Shown here: positions 15,080 through 22,280 of the stretch, in pieces
Position numbering within the stretch: position 1 is the first letter of the stretch
Layout of the letters: each line of letters begins with the position of its first letter
Source: CAYUNA01 sp047629355
GTDB taxonomy: Bacteria > Bacteroidota > Bacteroidia > Chitinophagales > Saprospiraceae
Assembly (NCBI GenBank): GCA_047629355.1
Contig: JBLHWU010000097.1
Coordinates: forward strand, 1 to 22,701
DNA: 22,701 nt
Direction of reading: 5' to 3'
Made by a program: the position numbers and the translations under genes
The notes under the pieces: generated by a model
Seen by the model: only the letters and a program-made list of their open reading frames with translations
What the model was told of the DNA's origin: nothing
The model's database searches: none

Positions 15080-15102
15080 AAGATACAAATTTTTTGTATC
15101 TT
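15080..15102. promoter_or_regulatory. Perfect palindrome between sigma and anti-sigma genes
   Basis: AAGATACAAA (15080-15089), loop TTT, TTTGTATCTT (15093-15102): a 10 bp perfect inverted repeat about 40 bp upstream of the anti-sigma start. It could be an operator for a dimeric regulator or a weak attenuator hairpin; the sequence alone does not decide. Confidence 0.5.
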
Positions 15103-15159
15103 AAAAATCGTAACAATCTATCTTTAAAAGAATGAAAATGGTGCAATCCTTATTTCATT

Positions 15160-15888
15160 CTAAAAATTCACTAATTCTTTTGCCGAAAGCAAATCGCGTA
15201 ATTTGGATTTTGCTCGGCTATACTGCGATTTAGAAGTTGCTTCTGTCACTTCCAAAATTTCTGCAATCTCTTTATGGTCATATCCTTCCATCATGTACAA
15301 CGAAAAAACCACTCGATAACCATCTGGCAATTGCATAATCGCATTGTTAATGGCTTCCACATTCACTTTTACTTTTTCATCTGTAATAGCTTCACATAAA
15401 CCGTACATTTTATTATCCAACTCCTCAAATTTCAATCGACGCTTCTTCAAATGATTGATGCAATTATTGACGACAATCCGCTTTATCCATGCCCCAACAC
15501 TTGATTGGTAGCGAAAAGTGTGTAATTTAGTAAAAACATCACAAAATGAATTTTGCAATAAATCCTCTGCATCCTCTTCTTTACGTAGCATACGCAAGCA
15601 GATATTGTACATCGCTTTCGAGTACAATCGGTACAAATCAAACTGTGCCTGGCGATTGCCTTTTTTACACAATTCAACTATTTCTCGGTGTGTGCTGCCG
15701 TATTCCAAATGTAGATTAAGAGCTGACTCCTCCACTTCCGCTATTTCAACTTCCTGAGCAACATCTTGTGTCGTCGCAGACTGTCGATTCACCCGTTTTT
15801 TTGATTCAAAAAAAGGCTGAACGTTTAAAATGGCGTTGGCTAAAGTGGTCGGATGATTTATTGATAAATAGTTCATAATAAGTGACAT
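15160..15888 (-). CDS. ECF-type RNA polymerase sigma factor with long N-terminal extension
   Basis: A 242-residue sigma-70 family protein. Region 2 spans about residues 75-145: HREIVELCKKGNRQAQFDL, NICLRMLRKEEDAEDLLQNS, FCDVFTKLHTFRYQSSVGAW. Region 4 spans about residues 180-235: LPDGYRVVFSLYMMEGYDHK, EIAEILEVTEATSKSQYSRA. It directs RNA polymerase to a small set of promoters and is normally held by the anti-sigma encoded just downstream. About 67 residues precede the usual start of region 2. These are Thr/Glu rich, and no later ATG fits the family start, so the extension seems real. ATG at 15888 is used; ATG at 15876 is an equally good alternative. It is first in the operon with the anti-sigma and DUF4097-like genes. 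Confidence 0.88.
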   Translation of the reverse strand: MSLIMNYLSINHPTTLANAILNVQPFFESKKRVNRQSATTQDVAQEVEIAEVEESALNLHLEYGSTHREIVELCKKGNRQAQFDLYRLYSKAMYNICLRMLRKEEDAEDLLQNSFCDVFTKLHTFRYQSSVGAWIKRIVVNNCINHLKKRRLKFEELDNKMYGLCEAITDEKVKVNVEAINNAIMQLPDGYRVVFSLYMMEGYDHKEIAEILEVTEATSKSQYSRAKSKLRDLLSAKELVNF

Positions 15889-16342
15889 TTAAAAGTTCGA
15901 GAGGTTGCATGTTTTAATTAAAAATGAAAAATATAGAATTAGAAATTTTGGCAATCATTTTTAAAAACATCATTTTGGCAATCAAATGGGTGACGGTTAG
16001 CTGTACAAAATAGTTACAGTTCGTTCAAAAAAAATCTGATTTTATTTCAAAATGATATTTGTGCAACGTTTCCACAATAGACTTTATCCAATGGGGATGC
16101 CAATTTCTCAAAATACTGATTATCAGCGATTTAAACCATATTAACATTACGTTTAGAAAAGAAAATTGTACTTAAATGAACGGCAAGTGTTCGAAAATGA
16201 ACAGTTTTTTATGAAAAATTGTTTTTTTTATTTATTTCTCTTCTTTCACTTTTGCCACATCCCCGACACCACCTTTCATTACCTTTCTCTAACTTTGGGT
16301 CTTCAATTAAAAATTTATTTCCACATAAAAAAATAAGCATCC
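15889..16342. promoter_or_regulatory. Divergent regulatory region between sigma and peptidase genes
   Basis: 454 bp with no gene. On the right, -7 box TAACTTTG (16290-16297) fits TAnnTTTG and faces the peptidase, 45 bp before its start; no -33 box is obvious. On the left, the 13-base direct repeat ATTTTGGCAATCA occurs at 15945-15957 and 15972-15984 (27 bp apart), upstream of the sigma gene, and could be a regulator or ECF-sigma binding site. No TAnnTTTG box faces the sigma gene. Confidence 0.5.
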
Positions 16343-18715
16343 ATGCGAATAATTTTACTCTCATTTGTCTTACTGTTTAGTTGCCAACTATCCGCACAAG
16401 ACTTCTCCAAAGTTCGAATCATTTTTGACGACGACCATTCCATTTTTCAACTGGCGCGATTGGGTGTTGAAGTAGACCACGGTGAATTGGTTTTTGGAAA
16501 ACATTTAACCAATGTCTATTCTAAAGAAAGTTTGGCTAAAATTCACGCAGCTGGTTTCCAGACCAAAATGATGATTGAAGACGTACAAGCACATTATTTA
16601 GCACAAAATGCAGCAAATGCAGGCGTCGAAAATCGAAATGACCACTGTGATGCAGCAGGCGGTGGCGGAACGGAATATGAAGTTCCTGAAAATTTCACCT
16701 TCGGTTCGATGGGTGGTTATTACACCTATCAAGAGATGCTGGACATTTTGGATGATATGGCGGCACAATATCCTGATTTGATTACGACTCGGGCGCAGAT
16801 TGGCGATGTGTTAACACACGAAGACCGTCCAGTTTATTGGGTTAAAATCTCAGATAATCCAACTGTCGATGAAGACGAACCAGAAGTTTTGTACACCTCT
16901 GTTCACCACGCGCGTGAACCTAATTCGTTGACGCAGAATATTTATTTCCTATGGTATCTTTTGGAAAATTATGAGGACAATGAAGAAGTTCAATACCTAT
17001 TAAACAATACCGAATTGTATTTTATTCCTTGCGTTAATCCTGATGGTTATATTTGGAATGAGACGACCAATCCAAACGGTGGTGGCTTTTGGCGAAAAAA
17101 TCGTCGCGATAATGGTGATGGTTCTATGGGCGTTGATTTGAATCGAAATTATGGTTTTCAATGGGGTTTTGATGACGTTGGTTCTTCAATCAATCCAGAC
17201 TCTGATACCTATCGTGGAACAGCTGGTTTTTCTGAACCGGAGACGGAAGCAGTTCGACAATTTTGTAATGCACATGAATTTCAAATTTGTTTGAACTATC
17301 ACACTTTCGGAAATTTATTGATTTATCCTTGGGGTTTTAGCGATTCTGTTACGCCTGACCACGGTATTTTCCAAGGCTTTACGGAAGCGATGACTCGAGA
17401 GAATAATTACTTTGCAGGAACAGGAACGGAAACCGTGGGCTATACCGTTAATGGAGATTCTGATGATTGGATGTATGGTGAGGAAACAGAAAAAGAGAAG
17501 ATTTTTTCGATGACGCCTGAGGTTGGCCCAGCATTTTGGCCGCAGCAAAATCAAATTTTAGATGTGACGAAGCCTACTTTGTTACAAAATTTGACGACGG
17601 CTCATTTGGTGCATAATTTTGGGTTAGCACGAGATTTGACCGAGAACTTCTTGACAGAATTAGACAATGAGTTTAACTTTAGTTTGAAAAAATATGGCTT
17701 AAAAACAGGTGGTTTGACCGTCTCAGTTTCAGCCGTTAGCGATAATATTTCTTGGGTGGGTTCGCCTGATTTTTTTGGTTTATTGACCACCGAACAAGTA
17801 GAATCTTCTATTCCTTATTTGTTAGACCCTGCGATTATTAACGGTGAAGAAGTTATTTTTGAATTGGTGGTTGACAATGGAGAATATCAACATAAAGAAT
17901 TGATCACCAAGGTTTTTGCCTCTCCAGAAACTATTTTTGGCGATACGGGTAGCAACTTGGACAGTTGGTCAAATGGCACAGACTGGGCAACAACAACCGC
18001 AGATTTCGTGTCTGCACCATCTTCAATTACAGACTCTCCAAATGGTAATTATCAAGCAAATACCAATAGCGTCATTGCTTTGGAAAATCCAGTTGAATTA
18101 ATTGATGCCAACGATGCCTTTTTAACTTTTTGGGCAAAATGGGACATTGAAACTAATTGGGATTATACACAAATTCAGTTGTCGGAAAATGGTGGGCCGT
18201 GGGTTAATTTATGTGGAAAATACACCGTTTATGGAAATAACAATCAAGATGAAGATGAGCCATTATACGAGGGGACAAGCGATTGGGTGAAAGAAGAAAT
18301 TCATTTAAATGATTATGTGGATTTGAGCAGTAATCCTGAAATTACCGTTCGATTTGTCCTAATTACTGATGTTGAAGTAGAGCAAGACGGTTTTTATTTC
18401 GATGATTTTGCGATTGTGACCGTGGAAGATGGAACAGTTTCGACGACTAATTTATCGAAAGATGATTTCACTTTTACCACTCGTCCAAATCCAGCTACAG
18501 AGTCCACGACTTTTGAATTTTCTGATAATATAAAAGAATTGAAAAACGCGGAATTACGGATTTATAATGCACTTGGACAAGCGATTTTGACAGAAAAAAT
18601 TACCGGTACGCAATTGAAAGTTAACATCAATGATTGGCAATCTGGCATTTATTTTTGTAAAATTTTGAACGGCAAAGAAGTTATTTCTGGTAAAAAATTG
18701 AGTGTGGTTAAATAA
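16343..18715 (+). CDS. Secreted M14 zinc carboxypeptidase with T9SS sorting domain
   Basis: A 790-residue exopeptidase precursor. A signal peptide (MRIILLSFVLLFSCQLSA) is followed by about 100 residues that may form a propeptide. The M14 domain lies at about 125-425: HHARE with zinc ligands H189 and E192, NPDGYIW, FWRKNRRDNG, GVDLNRNYGF, GTAGFSEPETEAV, the third zinc ligand H320 in LNYHTFGNLLIYPWG, and catalytic E393 in MTPEVGPAFWP. This resembles carboxypeptidase T-type enzymes. A beta-sandwich (MAM/immune-inhibitor-A-like, WAKWDIETNWDYTQIQLSEN to GFYFDDFAI) follows at about 540-695. The last 75 residues form a type IX secretion domain (RPNPATESTTFEF, LRIYNALGQ, GIYFCKI). The product is probably surface-attached or released and trims peptides for nutrition. 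A terminator follows at 18751-18784. Confidence 0.92.
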   Translation: MRIILLSFVLLFSCQLSAQDFSKVRIIFDDDHSIFQLARLGVEVDHGELVFGKHLTNVYSKESLAKIHAAGFQTKMMIEDVQAHYLAQNAANAGVENRNDHCDAAGGGGTEYEVPENFTFGSMGGYYTYQEMLDILDDMAAQYPDLITTRAQIGDVLTHEDRPVYWVKISDNPTVDEDEPEVLYTSVHHAREPNSLTQNIYFLWYLLENYEDNEEVQYLLNNTELYFIPCVNPDGYIWNETTNPNGGGFWRKNRRDNGDGSMGVDLNRNYGFQWGFDDVGSSINPDSDTYRGTAGFSEPETEAVRQFCNAHEFQICLNYHTFGNLLIYPWGFSDSVTPDHGIFQGFTEAMTRENNYFAGTGTETVGYTVNGDSDDWMYGEETEKEKIFSMTPEVGPAFWPQQNQILDVTKPTLLQNLTTAHLVHNFGLARDLTENFLTELDNEFNFSLKKYGLKTGGLTVSVSAVSDNISWVGSPDFFGLLTTEQVESSIPYLLDPAIINGEEVIFELVVDNGEYQHKELITKVFASPETIFGDTGSNLDSWSNGTDWATTTADFVSAPSSITDSPNGNYQANTNSVIALENPVELIDANDAFLTFWAKWDIETNWDYTQIQLSENGGPWVNLCGKYTVYGNNNQDEDEPLYEGTSDWVKEEIHLNDYVDLSSNPEITVRFVLITDVEVEQDGFYFDDFAIVTVEDGTVSTTNLSKDDFTFTTRPNPATESTTFEFSDNIKELKNAELRIYNALGQAILTEKITGTQLKVNINDWQSGIYFCKILNGKEVISGKKLSVVK

Positions 18716-18750
18716 TTTGTAAATCACACTTTGAATAAATATATTGCTGT

Positions 18751-18784
18751 AAAAGGGGAAAAATCGAATGGTTTTTCCCCTTTT
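18751..18784. terminator. Terminator after the peptidase gene
   Basis: AAAAGGGGAAAAA (18751-18763) pairs perfectly with TTTTTCCCCTTTT (18772-18784) around an 8-base loop, followed by more T-rich sequence. Confidence 0.88.
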
Positions 18785-18791
18785 CTTTTGC

Positions 18792-18799
18792 TACATTTG
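18792..18799 (+). promoter_or_regulatory. -7 box upstream of the oxidoreductase gene
   Basis: TACATTTG fits TAnnTTTG exactly. The start codon is 127 bp downstream, so the transcript leader would contain the whole hairpin at 18817-18894. No -33 TTTG is seen at the right distance. Confidence 0.45.
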
Positions 18800-18816
18800 C
18801 GGTCATTGGGAAATTA

Positions 18817-18910
18817 GACCGTTTCTCTATCAGATGTCAGAGCGTTCACAACTATTAGCGCTCGACTTCTCTGACTTCTGATAGAGAAACGGTCTGACTT
18901 CTGACCTCTT
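18817..18910. repeat. Long hairpin of the GGTCAGAAGTCAGACC family
   Basis: Arms 18817-18842 and 18869-18894 are inverse copies with one difference in 26, and a short GAGCG/CGCTC stem sits in the loop. A further unit, TCTGACTTCTGACC (18893-18906), follows directly. The same unit occurs at 12503-12534 and 13197-13232. It lies in the presumed leader of the oxidoreductase gene. Confidence 0.75.
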
Positions 18911-18925
18911 TTAAATAAAAAAAAT

Positions 18926-19900
18926 ATGAAAGCACTTCTTTGTAAAAAACACGGCGGACCAGATGACTTAGTTTTTGAAGATATTCCTTCTCCAAAAGTT
19001 GGGTCAAAGCAAGTATTAATTACCGTAAAAGCTTGTGGCGTTAACTTCCCTGACACTTTGATAATCAGAGGATTGTACCAATTTAAGCCTGCATTGCCTT
19101 TCTCCCCTGGCAGCGATGTCGCGGGCGTGGTCAAAGAAGTTGGTGATGCGGTCAAAAATCTAAAAGTAGGGGATGAAGTGATTGCGTTGGTCGCACACGG
19201 CGGATTTGCGGAGGAATGTTTGGCGGATGCAAATATTGTATTTCCAAAGCCAAAAGGCATGAGTTTTGTGAACGCCGCATCTTTTTTAATGGCTTATGGT
19301 ACTTCTTATCATGCTTTGAAAGACCGAGCAAATTTGCAAAAAGGCGAAACCCTATTGGTACTCGGTGCCTCCGGTGGCGTTGGTTTGACAGCGGTAGAAT
19401 TGGGTAAATTGATGGGTGCAAAAGTCATCGCTGCTGCTTCGACTGCCGAAAAATTAGCTTTGTGCAAAGAATATGGCGCAGATGAAGTCATCAATTATCA
19501 CGAAGAAGATTTGAAAGCGGGCGTTAAGGAATTGACTGGTGGAAAAGGCGTGGATGTCGTTTATGACCCCGTCGGTGGCGACTATACAGAAGCCGCATTG
19601 CGAGCTACAGGTTGGAAAGGTCGATACTTAATCATTGGTTTTGCCGCAGGGAAGATTCCTAAGATTCCATTGAATTTACCGCTATTGAAAGGTTGTGCAA
19701 TTACAGGCGTTTTCTGGGGTGCATTCGCGCAGCGGGAGCCAAAAAATAATTATATTAATACGCAAGAACTGCTAAAATGGTTTTATAGCGGCGATATCAA
19801 GCCACACATTCACAAAGTTTTTCCATTGGCGGACGCAGCGGAAGCTTTGCGAGAATTGGACGATAGAAAGGTAAGGGGAAAAGTCGTGATTAGCATGTAA
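18926..19900 (+). CDS. NADPH:quinone oxidoreductase family protein (zinc-free MDR)
   Basis: A 324-residue cytoplasmic oxidoreductase of the medium-chain dehydrogenase/reductase superfamily. The N-terminal catalytic domain (1 to about 120) has the quinone-reductase pattern ACGVNFPDTLIIRGLYQ and FSPGSDVAGVVKEVGDAV. The Rossmann domain (about 130-260) carries LLVLGASGGVGLTAVELGKL, the AxxGxxG-type dinucleotide loop. GVDVVYDPVGGDYTEAALRA and a C-terminal HKVFPLADAAEALRELDDRK complete the fold. The structural and catalytic zinc ligands of alcohol dehydrogenases are absent. The family usually reduces quinones or enones with NADPH; the true substrate is unknown. The ATG at 18926 follows an A-rich stretch. 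It is transcribed alone, with a long hairpin in the leader. Confidence 0.9.
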   Translation: MKALLCKKHGGPDDLVFEDIPSPKVGSKQVLITVKACGVNFPDTLIIRGLYQFKPALPFSPGSDVAGVVKEVGDAVKNLKVGDEVIALVAHGGFAEECLADANIVFPKPKGMSFVNAASFLMAYGTSYHALKDRANLQKGETLLVLGASGGVGLTAVELGKLMGAKVIAAASTAEKLALCKEYGADEVINYHEEDLKAGVKELTGGKGVDVVYDPVGGDYTEAALRATGWKGRYLIIGFAAGKIPKIPLNLPLLKGCAITGVFWGAFAQREPKNNYINTQELLKWFYSGDIKPHIHKVFPLADAAEALRELDDRKVRGKVVISM

Positions 19901-19937
19901 ATATGCTGTTTAAACGTTGTGTAAACTACGTTTCACT

Positions 19938-20175
19938 AAAAAAATGGTTCTTTGACAAATCCCGTGGAACAAAGTATTCTTTGAATTTTAAGCAGCGAGA
20001 AAATCCTAAGATTTTCGAGCTTCAAAAAACACAGTGCGCGCTACCTGCGGCAGCGCGGATAGGGTTTTGAGGGATAAAAACGGTTTTTGCAAAACCATTT
20101 TATCCCTCAAACTCCCTTACATTAAAACAAGAACAAACTTGTATTTCACGGGATTTGTCAAAGAACCAAAAAAAT
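19938..20175. mobile_element. Multi-hairpin non-coding mobile element (second complete copy)
   Basis: The target duplication AAAAAAAT is at 19938-19945 and 20168-20175. The terminal inverted repeats (19946-19966 and 20147-20167) are perfect over 21 bases and begin GGTTCTTTGACAAATCCCGT. The core hairpins are 19996-20016 (GAAAATC/GATTTTC), 20038-20056 (GCGCTACC-TGC-GGCAGCGC) and 20066-20111 (TTTGAGGGATAAAA and inverse, with an inner GGTTTT-TGC-AAAACC). The core is nearly the same as at 6736-6862, but the ends differ. Small hairpins CAAAG/CTTTG and ACAAG/CTTGT flank the core. It has no coding capacity. Confidence 0.8.
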
Positions 20176-20319
20176 CCGTGAAGCGGATGAATATGAATAA
20201 CCCCGACCGAAATTCGGGAGCTCGGGTTTGATTTAGCAATCCTGAAAGGATTGTTTGAAATCTGCTTCCTTTTCCATGGATTTCATCCATGGTTATTGAT
20301 GTTCAATCCTTTCAGGATT
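20174..20319. repeat. REP-like inverted pair, copy 3
   Basis: Left unit: hairpin ATCCGTGAAGCGGAT (20174-20188), linker TGAATATGAATAACC, then CCCGA...TCGGG with an inner CCGAA/TTCGG. Centre: CAATCCTGAAAGGATTG (20237-20253), whose inverse is at 20304-20319. Right unit: hairpin CCATGGAT-TTC-ATCCATGG (20274-20292), linker GGTTATTGATGTTCAA (20291-20306), hairpin AATCCTTTCAGGATT. It begins within the target duplication of the element to its left. Confidence 0.75.
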
Positions 20320-20331
20320 TTCTACATTCAA

Positions 20332-20480
20332 GAAAACTTCTATCATTTTAATCAGTCAAGGTGATTTTTTAAAAGTGTGAAATTCCCTATTCATAAAAAC
20401 CTATTTTTTAATATTTTATGAATATGGAAAACTTTACTGTTCAATTTTTACCTTGACTGATTAAAATGATACGAAAACTT
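20332..20480. mobile_element. Short palindromic MITE-like element
   Basis: The inverted repeats 20341-20362 and 20450-20471 are perfect over 22 bases (TATCATTTTAATCAGTCAAG and on). An inner hairpin ATTCATAAAA/TTTTATGAAT lies at about 20390-20422. The direct repeat GAAAACTT is present at 20332-20339 and 20473-20480 and is probably a target duplication. At 133 bp with no gene, it has the form of a MITE. Confidence 0.7.
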
Positions 20481-20573
20481 TAATTTGTTTGGCATAAATT
20501 CCAATTTTTCTTTTGCAAAGATATGAGCGCAGATGGCCATTTAGCTAATTTTGGCTTTCGAAAAGTTATGTGG

Positions 20574-21236
20574 CTATGTAAAAATATTATGCGTTCTCTC
20601 GCACCGCAAGCCTACCTCACCTTCACTTCCGCACCCATTCGGCGATACCCCAAACGCCTCCGAAAAAACCCGACTAAAATAATTCAGATTGTCAAATCCC
20701 ACCTCATAAGCCACCTCGGAGACATTCAAATCATTATCGGCAATTAATAAAGCTTTCGCTTTGTTTAGGCGAAAAGTACGGAGATAACGGTTAGGCGTTT
20801 GGTCAGTTAATGCTTTCAATTTTCGATAAAATTGTTGATGACTGAGGTGCAACATTTTAGCGAGGTCTTTTACATTTAATTCAGAGTCTTCATAGTATTT
20901 TTCTAAAACGGTATTGAGCTTCTCGAGGAAAAGGTCTTCTTGGTTTTTGGGTGTATTTGCACTTACAAAATCTTTGCTGTATCGCCGTTGCAAAGACTTC
21001 CGCGTCTCCAACAATTTTTCCAAACGCACCAATAATTCTTCCTTGTCGAAAGGTTTCATCAGGTAGGCATCCGCTCCAAATTTTAGTCCGTCTAATTTAT
21101 CTTGTTGCGTCGCTTTTGCCGTCAACAAGACCATTGGAATATGGTTCGTTCGTTCATCTTTTTTGAGCGTTTCGACCAGTTCAAGACCATCTTTTACTGG
21201 CATCATCACATCACTAATAATCAGGTCAGGAACGTA
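20574..21236 (-). pseudogene. Receiver plus AraC-type DNA-binding part of a broken hybrid two-component gene
   Basis: Carries the end of a response-regulator receiver (PDLIISDVMMPVKDGLELVE with the phospho-acceptor Asp, VLLTAKAT, DAYLMKPFDKEELLVRLEKL) and a full AraC-type double helix-turn-helix (LNVKDLAKMLHLSHQQFYRK, NVSEVAYEVGFDNLNYFSRV, FGVSP). An in-frame TAA at 21237-21239 lies just before YVPDLII, inside the receiver; CAA (Gln) would fit the family. At the other end the frame shifts after FGVSP. One more base would give EWVRK and a stop at 20623-20625, the normal family ending, in place of the present unrelated tail. The original C-terminus is therefore about 20623. If translated from the Met codons at 21209 or below, the product would lack the phospho-acceptor Asp. 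Confidence 0.8.
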
Positions 21237-21239
21237 TTA

Positions 21240-22280
21240 CAACGCTTTATCAATCCCTTCTGCTCCATCGGCTGCCGTCATAATCTGATAAAAGGGTTCG
21301 AGGATAGAACAGATATAAAAAATGACATCCGGATTATCTTCTGCAATCAATAAATGCGGTTTAGAGTTGTCCTGCAAAGCAATTGCTGTATCCGTATCTG
21401 CTAAATAATTATTGTCTAAAACTATCGAGTCAGGAGTAGGAAGAAGGTTAGCTTATTCCTTGGTTACGTCCATTTCTTCCGCTGAAGAAAGGGGCTTGTT
21501 TACCTTCGTATGAATGGGGAGCAACACCACAAATTCCGCTCCTTTACCCAGTTTACTTTTTACACTAATCGTCCCTTCCATCAGTTTTACCAATTCTTGG
21601 ACCAATGCCAAACCTACACCCGTCCCTTCTCCTTTTCGACTGGAAGCATTATCTTCTTGATAAAATCGGTCAAAAATATAAGGTAAGGCCGCTTCAGAAA
21701 TACCTTCCCCGGTATCCTTTATTTTTATTCGAATAAAATTGTTTTGTTGGGACAAATGCAGCGTTACCTTCCCACGGGTAGGCGTGAACTTGACGGCATT
21801 GAATAATAAATTAGAGATTATTTTTTGTAATTTAATTTCATCCACCGCCATCATCAGGTTCTCCATTTCATTATAAACCTGTAATCGAATCAGCTTTTTT
21901 GCGGCGAGGGACTCAAACGATTCGCCGGCATATTGCACAAAGGAAACCACTTCTTTTAATTGATAATTGGCTTTTAGATTGGCGCTATCTATCTTTGATA
22001 AATCCAATAACTGGTTGATGAGCTGTAATAATTTCTTCCCATTTCGGTCAATTAAATCTAATCCATTAGCAAGCCTATCTTTTTCTTTGCCGCTCATCTT
22101 AGCTGTCCAGCTTCCAATTCCCAATTGGTCGGTCATTCCTAAAATAACCGTCAAGAGTGTCCGAAACTCATGCGTGATATTGGTAAAAAAACGAGTCTTC
22201 ACCTCATCCATTTTTTCCAACTTAGTGGTTTGTTCTAATTTTTCAATAATGATTTGTTGGTCTTTAAGGTTTTGCTCCAA
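21240..22280 (-). pseudogene. Histidine kinase part of a broken hybrid two-component gene
   Basis: An open frame from TTG 22280 to TAA 21453-21455 (275 codons) encodes a dimerisation/H-box helix (FFTNITHEFRTLLTVILG) and a complete HATPase domain: N-box KIISNLLFNAVKFTP, G1 IKDTGEGIS, F-box IFDRFYQ, G2 GEGTGVGLALVQELV. Past the TAA the same frame continues with NLLPTPDSIVLDNNYLADT and then the receiver start KPHLLIAEDNPDVIFYICS, up to the next TAA at 21237-21239. The kinase and regulator were therefore probably one protein. The H-box Pro of HEFRTPL is Leu here. Upstream a frameshift separates it from the membrane part. The kinase core is intact, so a truncated product is not excluded. Confidence 0.8.

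Larger units (their letters stand above)
19901..20622. other. Spacer made of three abutting repeat elements
   Basis: 722 bp without a supported gene. From left to right it holds a complete multi-hairpin element (19938-20175), a REP-like pair (20174-20319) and a short palindromic element (20332-20480). A minus-strand TATCTTTG box at 20523-20516 has no gene behind it. Confidence 0.65.

Noticed and set aside
20034..20231. 65-codon rightward open frame in the repeat cluster
   Set aside because: It runs through the core hairpins of a mobile element and into the REP-like pair, so it is not a gene.
20516..20523. Minus-strand TATCTTTG box as a promoter
   Set aside because: It faces a region with no leftward gene, and AT-rich sequence makes such matches common.
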